Origin: Shewanella intestini
Lineage (GTDB): Bacteria > Pseudomonadota > Gammaproteobacteria > Enterobacterales > Shewanellaceae
Assembly: GCF_018221465.1 (NCBI RefSeq)
Contig: NZ_JAAIKR010000003.1
Coordinates: forward strand, 204,779-268,778
Direction of reading: 5' to 3'
Length of the DNA stretch: 64,000 nucleotides
Shown here: positions 27,511 through 35,600 of the stretch, one piece after another
Layout: every line of letters starts with the position of its first letter
How positions within the stretch are numbered: the first letter of the stretch is position 1
The notes under the pieces: model-generated
Seen by the model: only the letters and a program-made list of their open reading frames with translations
The model's database searches: none
Told to the model about the DNA's origin: nothing
Made by a program: the position numbers and the translations under genes

Positions 27511-28821
27511 ATGAGTGATAGACAGCAAGTTACGAATGCAAGAGGGGAGCGGATTGCGATTGTCGCAGGTTTGCGGACCCCATTTGCTAAACAAGCCACT
27601 GCATTTCATGGGGTTTCGGCACTTGATATGGGAAAAATGGTCGTTAATGAGTTGCTGTCACGCTCAGAATTAGACCCTAAAATGATTGAGCAGCTTGTAT
27701 ATGGTCAAGTGGTGCAAATGCCAAAGGCACCAAATATTGCACGTGAAATCGTTTTGGGTACCGGCATGGATGTCGCGACCGATGCTTATAGTGTTACCCG
27801 TGCATGTGCGACCAGTTTCCAGTCAACGGTTAATGTGGCTGAGTCTATTTTAACTGGCAATATTGATGTTGGCATAGCAGGTGGTGCGGATTCTTCATCG
27901 GTGTTACCCATTGGTGTTTCAACTAAGCTTGGCCGAGCATTAGTGGATTTAACTAAAGCGCGCACAATAGGGCAAAAACTGGCGATTGCTCGTCGTTTAG
28001 GATTAAAAGATTTATTACCAGTGCCGCCAGCTGTTGCAGAATTTTCTACTGGTTTGTCGATGGGGCAAACGGCGGAGCAAATGGCAAAATCCCATGGTAT
28101 TACGCGCGCTGAGCAAGATGCGTTAGCGCATCGCTCTCACACCTTAGCTACGCAAACATGGAATGCAGGCTTAATGGCTAATGAGGTAATGACCGCGCAC
28201 GTACCGCCTTATAAGCAGTTTTTGGAACGTGATAATTGTATTCGAGAAAACTCCGTGCTTGAGTCATATGCCAAATTGCGTCCAGTTTTTGACCGTAAAC
28301 ACGGCAGTGTTACCGCCGCGAACAGTACGCCATTAACCGATGGTGCATCCGCAATTTTGCTGATGAATGAAGCGAAAGCTAAATCACTTGGCTATGACCC
28401 TATTGGTTATATTAAAAGTTATGCTTTTACTGCTATTGATGTTTGGGAAGACTTATTAATGGGCCCATCTTACGCCTCTCCATTAGCACTTAAGCGTGCA
28501 GGTATGGAATTAGAAGATTTAACCTTAATTGAAATGCATGAGGCGTTTGCTGCACAGGCATTAGCTAATGTGAAAATGTTCGGTTCTAAAAAGTTTGCTC
28601 AACAAAACCTTGGTCGCAGCCGCGCCATTGGTGAAATTGACATGGACAAATTTAATGTATTAGGCGGCTCACTTGCCTATGGTCATCCATTTGCTGCAAC
28701 AGGGGCGCGTTTAATTACTCAATTGTGTAATGAGTTAAAGCGTCGTGGTGGTGGTACAGGGTTAACAACAGCATGCGCAGCAGGTGGTTTAGGCGCAGCA
28801 ATGATTGTAGAAGTGGAGTAA
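27511..28821 (+). CDS. fadI: 3-ketoacyl-CoA thiolase FadI
   Basis: FadI (436 residues, the same length as E. coli FadI) cleaves 3-ketoacyl-CoA to acetyl-CoA in beta-oxidation. The acylated cysteine is Cys99 in [10 protein letters not shown], the catalytic His lies in EMHEAFAAQ, and the second Cys in [10 protein letters not shown] near the C terminus. The ribosome-binding site is strong (GAGGGTGA). It forms an operon with fadJ, whose start lies 5 bp after the fadI stop, and the operon has a FadR-like operator. Confidence 0.96.
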   Translation: MSDRQQVTNARGERIAIVAGLRTPFAKQATAFHGVSALDMGKMVVNELLSRSELDPKMIEQLVYGQVVQMPKAPNIAREIVLGTGMDVATDAYSVTRACATSFQSTVNVAESILTGNIDVGIAGGADSSSVLPIGVSTKLGRALVDLTKARTIGQKLAIARRLGLKDLLPVPPAVAEFSTGLSMGQTAEQMAKSHGITRAEQDALAHRSHTLATQTWNAGLMANEVMTAHVPPYKQFLERDNCIRENSVLESYAKLRPVFDRKHGSVTAANSTPLTDGASAILLMNEAKAKSLGYDPIGYIKSYAFTAIDVWEDLLMGPSYASPLALKRAGMELEDLTLIEMHEAFAAQALANVKMFGSKKFAQQNLGRSRAIGEIDMDKFNVLGGSLAYGHPFAATGARLITQLCNELKRRGGGTGLTTACAAGGLGAAMIVEVE

Positions 28822-28826
28822 AACAC

Positions 28827-30956
28827 ATGGAAAAAACATTTCAATTAACACGCCGTGAAGATGGTATTGCTATTTTAACGATGGATGTACCAGGCGAAAC
28901 CATGAATACCTTAAAGGCTGAGTTTGGGCCTGAGATCAGTGAAACCTTAGCAGACATTAAACAAGATAATTCAATTAAAGGCTTAGTGATCATTTCTGGT
29001 AAAGCGGATTCTTTTGTTGCAGGCGCTGACATTAGTATGCTTGATGCTTGTACGTCTGTGGAAGCGGCTAAAACGTTATCTCAACAGGGACATGTTGTTT
29101 TTAATGAGCTACAAAATTTATCTATTCCGGTTGTTGCTGCTATTCATGGAGCCTGTTTAGGTGGGGGCTTAGAGTTAGCATTAGCGTGTCATTTACGGGT
29201 TTGTACTGAAGACAAAAAAACCATTTTAGGTGTACCTGAGGTGCAACTTGGTTTGCTACCTGGTGGCGGCGGAACCCAAAGGTTACCGCGCTTAGTGGGC
29301 GTAACAACCGCACTTGATATGATGTTAACGGGCAAACAAATCCGCCCTAAGCAAGCGCTAAAAATGGGCTTAGTTGATGACATGGTGCCAGCATCTATTT
29401 TATTAGAAACCGCTGTCGCGTTAGCTAAAAAAGGTAAAAGAGCGGCCAAAAAAGTTAAACCAAGCCTGGTGAATAAAGTACTTGAGTCAACGTCTTTCAC
29501 CCGCGATATTGTGTTTAATCAAGCCACTAAACAAGTGGCTAAAAAAACACAAGGTAACTACCCATCTCCAAACAAGATCATTGATTGTGTTCGCCAAGGG
29601 CTAAACAAAGGGTTAACTAAAGGACTGGAAGTAGAAGCGAGTCACTTTGCTGAGTTAGTTATGTCAAAAGAGTCTGAGTCATTGCGTAGTCTCTTTTTTG
29701 CGACAACTGAAATGAAAAAAGAAACGGGCGCACAAGGCACCACTGCACGTAAGGTTAATAAGGCGGTGGTACTGGGTGGCGGACTCATGGGCGGCGGTAT
29801 TGCGTCGGTTACCACAACGAAAGCTAAAGTGCCTGTAAGAGTAAAAGATATCTCAGAGCAAGGGTTAAGTAATGCTTTGGCTTATGCCTATAAGTTATTG
29901 GCAAAAGGCGTTAAACGCCGTCATATGACACCTGCAGTGCGTGATAACTTGATGTCACTAATGACGACCACCACTGAATATAAAGGCATAAAAGATGCTG
30001 ATATAGTCGTTGAAGCAGTATTTGAAGATTTACAGCTTAAGCATCAAATGGTGAAAGATATTGAACGAGAATGTGCTGAGAACACTATTTTCGCCTCCAA
30101 TACTTCGTCACTGCCTATTGGACAAATTGCCGAGGCAGCGCAGCGTCCTGAAAATGTGATTGGATTACATTATTTCTCCCCTGTAGAGAAAATGCCGCTA
30201 GTTGAAGTTATTGCACATAAAACCACTTCGCCTGAAACCATTGCAACGACAGTTGCATTTGCTCGTCAACAAGGTAAAACACCGATTGTTGTTCAAGATG
30301 GTGCAGGTTTTTATGTGAACCGCATTTTAGCTTTATACATGAATGAAGCTGCACAATGGTTGCTTGAGGGGCAGCGTGTTGAACACCTTGATAAAGCGTT
30401 AGTTAAGTTTGGTTTCCCTGTGGGGCCGATGACGTTACTCGATGAGGTAGGGATTGATGTTGGCGCTAAAATTTCACCCATACTTGAAAAAGAATTAGGT
30501 GAACGATTTAGTGCACCTAAAGCATTTGACCAATTGTTAGCGGATGATCGTAAAGGCCGTAAAAACGGTAAAGGCTTTTACCAATATGGCGCAAAAGCGA
30601 AAAAATCGAAGTTGGTTGATGAATCAGTGTATAGGGTTTTGGGTATTCAAACCTCATCAGATCAGCCGATTAAGTCGGTGTCTGAACGTTGTGTGATTCA
30701 AATGCTTAATGAAGCCGTACGCTGTTTAGAAGAGGGAATTATTGCTTGTCCTCGTGATGGTGACATTGGCGCCATTTTTGGTATAGGTTTCCCACCATTC
30801 TTAGGTGGACCATTTAAATATATTGATGCATTAGGTGCGGCTAACCTGGTTAAAACCTTAGAGCGTTATCAGTCAATGTATGGTGAACGTTTTGTGCCAG
30901 CGCAATCGTTAAAATTGATGGCTGAAAAAGGGGATCAATTTTACCCAGTCAATTAA
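28827..30956 (+). CDS. fadJ: Fatty acid oxidation complex alpha subunit FadJ
   Basis: FadJ (709 residues) is the multifunctional hydratase/isomerase/3-hydroxyacyl-CoA dehydrogenase partner of FadI. The crotonase domain includes GACLGGGLELALACHLRV and EVQLGLLPGGGGTQRLPRL. The dehydrogenase domain begins with the NAD-binding motif VLGGGLMGGGIA near residue 313, and GLHYFSPVEKMPLVE holds its catalytic His. The frame is open further upstream into fadI, but the ATG at 28827 begins MEKTFQLTRREDG, as expected for the family. Length fits (E. coli 714). A strong terminator follows. Confidence 0.95.
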   Translation: MEKTFQLTRREDGIAILTMDVPGETMNTLKAEFGPEISETLADIKQDNSIKGLVIISGKADSFVAGADISMLDACTSVEAAKTLSQQGHVVFNELQNLSIPVVAAIHGACLGGGLELALACHLRVCTEDKKTILGVPEVQLGLLPGGGGTQRLPRLVGVTTALDMMLTGKQIRPKQALKMGLVDDMVPASILLETAVALAKKGKRAAKKVKPSLVNKVLESTSFTRDIVFNQATKQVAKKTQGNYPSPNKIIDCVRQGLNKGLTKGLEVEASHFAELVMSKESESLRSLFFATTEMKKETGAQGTTARKVNKAVVLGGGLMGGGIASVTTTKAKVPVRVKDISEQGLSNALAYAYKLLAKGVKRRHMTPAVRDNLMSLMTTTTEYKGIKDADIVVEAVFEDLQLKHQMVKDIERECAENTIFASNTSSLPIGQIAEAAQRPENVIGLHYFSPVEKMPLVEVIAHKTTSPETIATTVAFARQQGKTPIVVQDGAGFYVNRILALYMNEAAQWLLEGQRVEHLDKALVKFGFPVGPMTLLDEVGIDVGAKISPILEKELGERFSAPKAFDQLLADDRKGRKNGKGFYQYGAKAKKSKLVDESVYRVLGIQTSSDQPIKSVSERCVIQMLNEAVRCLEEGIIACPRDGDIGAIFGIGFPPFLGGPFKYIDALGAANLVKTLERYQSMYGERFVPAQSLKLMAEKGDQFYPVN

Positions 30957-31017
30957 CTCACTCGCTTTTTTAATACGCAAAGGGTTCATACTTAGGTATT
31001 AAATTAGCTGATACCAC

Positions 31018-31047
31018 AAAAAACGGCAATTATTTGCCGTTTTTTTG
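31018..31047 (+). terminator. Terminator of fadIJ
   Basis: Hairpin AAACGGCAA-TTAT-TTGCCGTTT with a run of seven T residues, about 60 bp after the fadJ stop. Confidence 0.9.
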
Positions 31048-31236
31048 TATCATAAAGGAAGTCTTTTGCCTGATTAATGTTCGTTTTTAGTCATTATTTG
31101 GTGTATGTTTGGTCAGTTGTATCACTATAAAGTGTATTGCGTGTAATAAGCACAGCGGTTTTTTGATAATATCAGGGTTAGAATAGCTGCCTTACACAAG
31201 GCGAAGTAGCCTGTACGGCATACATCGTTGCCTGAA

Positions 31237-31334
31237 GAAGTTTGAAGTTTGAAGTTTGAAGTTTGAAGTTTGAAGTTTGAAGTTTGAAGTTTGAAGTTTG
31301 AGGTTTGAAGTTTGAGGTTTGAGGTTTGAGGTTT
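31237..31334. repeat. Heptanucleotide satellite, 14 units of GARGTTT
   Basis: Exactly 14 in-phase 7-bp units: nine GAAGTTT, then GAGGTTT, GAAGTTT and three GAGGTTT. The array ends 32 bp before the ATG of the following small gene, so it occupies that gene's leader or promoter region. Confidence 0.95.
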
Positions 31335-31366
31335 CAGTCTTGGATTATATCAGTTGGATAATTGTT

Positions 31367-31552
31367 ATGCTGAGTTGGTTTTGCTGTGGTCTTATCTGCG
31401 GCAATACCGCTTTCTGTCAAGGGTTAGCAGTTAAACGTTGGGCGTTGATGGGATTTATATTTGGGCCATTTGTCTATCCGTTATTTACTACCCATAAACG
31501 TTACTCCCAAGGAAAGTCCTGCTCAGAGCATGCTGTCAGGATGACGTTTTAA
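31367..31552 (+). CDS. Small hypothetical membrane protein
   Basis: The 61-residue frame from the ATG at 31367 (MLSWFCCGLICGNTAF) is hydrophobic. Two short membrane-compatible stretches (about 1-20 and 26-43) flank a basic turn, and the C-terminal part is charged. The pattern ending in ALMGFIFGPFVYPLF resembles small membrane proteins with a GxxFGP motif that follow a basic loop, but I cannot name a family. TTG starts upstream (31340, or 31319 inside the satellite) would lengthen it. The ribosome-binding site (GGATAAT) is weak. The downstream terminator supports a transcribed unit here. Confidence 0.5.
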   Translation: MLSWFCCGLICGNTAFCQGLAVKRWALMGFIFGPFVYPLFTTHKRYSQGKSCSEHAVRMTF

Positions 31553-31570
31553 TCAGCCAAAATAAAATAA

Positions 31571-31597
31571 AAAAAAGAGCCTCAGGCTCTTTTTTTT
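31571..31597. terminator. Bidirectional terminator between converging small genes
   Basis: Hairpin AAAAGAGCC-TCA-GGCTCTTTT flanked by an A-run and a T-run. It can end the small membrane protein gene on + and the repeat-protein/38-aa peptide transcript on -. Confidence 0.88.
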
Positions 31598-31619
31598 ATC
31601 TGCTTTAATTAGCTAAGAT

Positions 31620-31736
31620 TCATTTCCACCAAGCTTTAGCAGGGACAACTTCCAACTTTTCAATGCCTTCAGGCAATTTAATCTGTTTTCTTGCTGGTTT
31701 TGCTAATCCAAGAGCTACTTTTAATGAATTAAACAT
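31620..31736 (-). CDS. 38-residue peptide, downstream of the repeat protein
   Basis: A short frame starts at an ATG 10 bp after the stop of the repeat-protein gene and carries a good ribosome-binding site (AAAGGT, 6-7 bp before the ATG). The product starts MFNSLKVALGLAKPARKQ and ends EVVPAKAWWK: a short amphipathic N terminus, a basic middle, then an acidic-to-basic tail with two tryptophans. It has no signal peptide cleavage motif. It ends 23 bp before the bidirectional terminator, so the two genes fill one transcript. I recognise no family. Confidence 0.6.
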   Translation of the reverse strand: MFNSLKVALGLAKPARKQIKLPEGIEKLEVVPAKAWWK

Positions 31737-31746
31737 GATTATACCT

Positions 31747-32565
31747 TTAAGCTGTTTGCGCGTTGGCTAATTTAATGTTTGGAATGCTGGCTGTTTGTGC
31801 ATTGTTTAACTTAATGTTTGGAATGCTGGCTGTTTGCGCATTGTTTAACTTAATGTTTGGAATGCTGGCTGTTTGCGCATTGTTTAACTTAATGTTTGGA
31901 ATGCTGGCCGTTTGTGCATTGTTTAATTTAATGTTTGGAATGCTGGCTGTTTGCGCATTGTTTAATTTAATGTTTGGAATGCTGGCCGTTTGTGCATTGT
32001 TTAATTTAATGTTTGGAATGCTGGCTGTTTGTGCATTGTTTAACTTAATGTTTGGAATGCTGGCTGTTTGCGCATTGTTTAACTTAATGTTTGGAATGCT
32101 GGCTGTTTGCGCATTGTTTAATTTAATGTTTGGAATGCTGGCCGTTTGTGCATTGTTTAATTTAATGTTTGGAATGCTGGCTGTTTGCGCATTGTTTAAC
32201 TTAATGTTTGGAATGCTGGCTGTTTGCGCATTGTTTAACTTAATGTTTGGAATGCTGGCTGTTTGCGCATTGTTTAACTTAATGTTTGGAATGCTGGCTG
32301 TTTGTGCATTGTTTAATTTAATGTTTGGAATGCTGGCTGTTTGCGCATTGTTTAACTTAATGTTTGGAATGCTAGCTGTTTGCGCGTTGTTTAGCTTAAT
32401 GTTTGGAATGCTGGCTGTTTCAATATTTGAATAGATAACACCTGCTGTGGCGTGTTGTAATGATGCGGCAGTTGATAATTCATTTAATGAATTAGTTGTA
32501 TTAAACGCATATACAGGGTGAGTAAATGCAGCAGCTACAGTTAGGGCTATTAGTCCTTTAATCAT
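31747..32565 (-). CDS. Secreted protein of 17 tandem 13-residue repeats
   Basis: The 272-residue precursor has a signal peptide (MIKGLIALTVAAAFTHPVYA, cleavage before FNTT) and about 30 further unique residues. Then come 17 uninterrupted copies of ASIPNIKLNNAQT (residues 51-271) and a final Ala. Sixteen copies are identical in protein sequence and only the last differs (Asn to Ala). At DNA level the 39-bp units vary only at third codon positions apart from that change. The ribosome-binding site is GAGAGAGA. The protein is presumably exported; regular Asn/Gln, Ile and Pro spacing could suit a beta-rich fibre or surface layer, but this is inference. Cleavage into identical peptides at Lys is another possibility. 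I recognise no family. Confidence 0.82.
   Translation of the reverse strand: MIKGLIALTVAAAFTHPVYAFNTTNSLNELSTAASLQHATAGVIYSNIETASIPNIKLNNAQTASIPNIKLNNAQTASIPNIKLNNAQTASIPNIKLNNAQTASIPNIKLNNAQTASIPNIKLNNAQTASIPNIKLNNAQTASIPNIKLNNAQTASIPNIKLNNAQTASIPNIKLNNAQTASIPNIKLNNAQTASIPNIKLNNAQTASIPNIKLNNAQTASIPNIKLNNAQTASIPNIKLNNAQTASIPNIKLNNAQTASIPNIKLANAQTA
31753..32415. repeat. 39-bp coding tandem repeat, 17 copies
   Basis: Seventeen directly adjacent 39-bp units without spacers encode the 13-residue repeats of the secreted protein. Differences among units are C/T (G/A on the coding strand) changes at a few fixed third positions. Confidence 0.95.
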
Positions 32566-32629
32566 TTTTTTATCTCTCTCAGTTATTTTTAAATACGAAG
32601 TCGTTATTTTTGTAAACTGGTAGAGATAA

Positions 32630-32645
32630 TGCAGATGCTATGCCA
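32630..32645 (-). promoter_or_regulatory. Sigma-54-like promoter for the repeat-protein gene
   Basis: On the minus strand TGGCATAGCATCTGCA matches the RpoN -24/-12 pattern (TGGCAYRnnnnTTGCW) at all but one fixed base, with the GG and GC pairs exactly 12 bp apart. The predicted transcript would start near 32620, about 55 bp before the start codon. Found by eye; chance matches of this quality do occur, but position and strand fit. Confidence 0.55.
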
Positions 32646-32656
32646 AAGTTTGTTTT

Positions 32657-32678
32657 TTAATTAAATTAATTTAATTAA
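32657..32678. repeat. Perfect 22-bp AT palindrome at the sensor gene stop
   Basis: TTAATTAAATTAATTTAATTAA is its own reverse complement and overlaps the stop codon of the large sensor gene. It is followed on the minus strand by an A-run, so it is not a standard terminator for the sensor. It may be an operator or bend upstream of the sigma-54-like promoter. Confidence 0.7.
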
Positions 32679-35600
32679 CTGTTGGTTGATTTCAACTTCT
32701 TTTGCTCGCTATCGGATAATAAAAGGACTGAAAAATCATTTTCAGGAATAGGTTTACTGAAGATATAACCTTGTATTTCTTCACAGTTTAATGCTTTTAA
32801 AATATTTAATTGTGCAGTTTGTTCAACGCCTTCGCCAACGACTGAAAGCCCCATGTTATGGGCAATTGTGATTATAGAATCAACCATTTTCAAGTCCCTG
32901 TCAGACTTGTCGATATCATCAACAAAGCTTTTATCAATTTTTAAACAATTGATTGGGAAACGTTTTAAATAAGATAATGATGAATAACCGGTACCAAAGT
33001 CATCTAATGCTAAACTAACCCCCATTTTAGACAGTTGTTGCATCACTTTGATGGCGTTTTCAGGGTTTTTAATTACAGTTCCTTCAGTAATTTCCAACTC
33101 TAAGTGCTTAGCGGGTAGTTTCGTAAGACGTAAGATTGACTCTATTCGTTGTTTTAAGTCGGAAAGTGCAAATTGACGTGACGATAAATTGACGGCCACA
33201 CGTCCGGTAAATATCCCTTCTTCCAACCATTTATTGGCAGCGAAACAAGCTTTGCGTAAAACCACATCGCCAATTTCAACGATTAAACCATTTTCTTCAG
33301 CAAGTGGAATGAAGCTATTAGGTGAAATAATGCCTTGAACTGGATGGTTTAATCTCACCAATGCTTCCATTCCTGCTAAACAGTTATTTTTCATATCCAC
33401 TTTAGGTTGGTAATAAACCTCGAACAAATCATCTTTTAATGCTTCTCTGATTAAGTTTTCAGTTTCTAATTGTTTAAGTGCATTTTGGTTTAATGATTCT
33501 GAATAAAATTGATAGCGGTTGCCACCGGCTGATTTTGCATGATACATCGCTATATCTGCTTTCCTGAGCAGGGCTTGTTCGCTTTGTTCGTCTTCTGGAT
33601 AGAGCACAATACCAATACTGATCCCAAGGACTAAAGATTCTTTATTAATATTAAATGATGGTGCTAAAGATTGGATGACACGAGCGGCTATGGCTGCACA
33701 TGAACCAATATCAGGCGTCTGGTCAATGAGTAAAGCAAACTCATCACCGCCTAAGCGATAAAGACTGACATCATTTGGTATCACCATTCTTATGCGCTCA
33801 GCGACGCCAATCAGTAAATCATCTCCTACTTGATGTCCTAGAGAGTCGTTAATTCGTTTAAAATTATCAACATCGAGTACCATTAATGTATGGTGAATAT
33901 CCTTTTTCACAAGATTACTTAAGGTCACTTGTAAACTAGAGCGGTTAGGTAAACCAGTTAAAATATCGTTGTTAGTGAGTTTTCGTAATTCTTCTTCTTG
34001 TTGTTTTCGACGGGTTATATCAGAAAAAACCCCAACATAGTGGCTCGTGTCGCCTTGTTCATCATAAATAGCATCAATGGTGAGCGCCATTAAAAATTGG
34101 CATCCATCACCTCGTCGTGCTTCTATTTCACCAGTCCAGCGTCCCTGTTGCCTTAATAATGCTCTAATTTGTTCTGAATACGCTTCAGGATAATGATTAA
34201 ATGTTAATACCTCGCCACTGAACTTTTCACGTGAGTTTGCGCTGATTTCACAACATGCATCATTGACCTCTACAAAGCGATATTGCTCATCTAAGATAAA
34301 CATGCCTTCTGAAATATTTTCAATTGCACGAGCAAAAAGGCGTAACTGTTCTTCAGTCTGTTTAATTTTATTGATGTCTTTAATCGTGCCTGTCATACGA
34401 ACAGGTAATTCTTTTTGATCCCTTTCAACAATTTTTGCGCGGTCTAAAATCCAATTCCATTGATGGTTACGTCCTTTGACACGATACGCAATTTCAAAGT
34501 GGTCGGTATAACCACTAAAATGGTCATTGAGGGCTTTTTGTACGCGTTGTTGATCATGCGGATGAATGTTGCTTTTTTCACCGTCTTTACCAGAGCGGCG
34601 TCCATCTCGAGGGAAATCTAGCGTCCCCCAAATGTTTGAACGGTAAATTTGTCCAGATTCAATATCCCAATCCCACATTTCATCGCCACTTCCCCAAAGT
34701 GAGAGTTTTAGTCGTTCTTCACTTAATGCCACCAGTCGCTGAATTTGGCGTCGTTTTAAAATTGAACGAGTAATTAATGAGATGACAATTAAAGTAATTA
34801 ATGCATACACCAACTTAGCTTGAATTGATAACCACCAAGGCGGGGTAATTGTGATAGCAAGATTGCGTTCGCGCCCTTTTTGGCCTGTTAACTTATCAAT
34901 TGCGTAAATACTGAAAATATAATCTCCAGGTGACAAGTTCGTATACGTTGCAGAATTGACACCTTGAGCAGGTATCCATTCTTGATCAAGCCCTTTAAGT
35001 TTGTATTTAAAATCGGTGGTTTTGAAGGTGCGACCAACTGAGTTGAATTTAATTGAAAAAGGATATTCTGAGTATTTTAGTTTGATTTTTGGTTGGGTAT
35101 TTATAGTTGTTTTTAAAATACCGTTATTAACCTTAACAGGAGTATTAAATAATAATAGTTCTTTGAAGTTAGTGTTTATTGATTTCTGCTCATTTAATTC
35201 AGAAGCCATTTCGTTCATGTTAATGAGGCTGAGTCCATCTCTTCCTCCAAATAACATGTTATCTCCAACTTTTAATGAAGAACTGATGTTATAATCACCT
35301 AGTACGCCATTATCTTCATTTAGTCTTATTTGAGATTTGTTTATTGAACTTAAAATGTTAATTTCAAAAACAGATGCGGTTAATAGCAATGTATTTGTCT
35401 GCTCAATTGAGTATATGACTTTATTGTTACTAAATTCACGGCTGACATGGTTAGGTCTTAGTAAGTCTATGCTTTCAAGAGATGTCCTTGTACCAAAGTA
35501 TAGTTTAGTGTTTTTAATGTTTAGGCTCGTGACTAGATCGTGGTCATAAATCAATTCTACTAAATTCGTGCTTTTTTTAATTGAGTACAAACCTGTTTGT

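Noticed and set aside
31753-32415. Possible CRISPR array (39-bp direct repeats)
   Set aside because: Units are directly adjacent with no spacers and encode a continuous protein; no cas genes are nearby.
31763-32434. Plus-strand frame of 223 residues with a hydrophobic 13-residue repeat, antisense to the secreted repeat protein
   Set aside because: Third-position variation follows the minus-strand frame, and the plus frame has no signal, unique sequence or ribosome-binding site.
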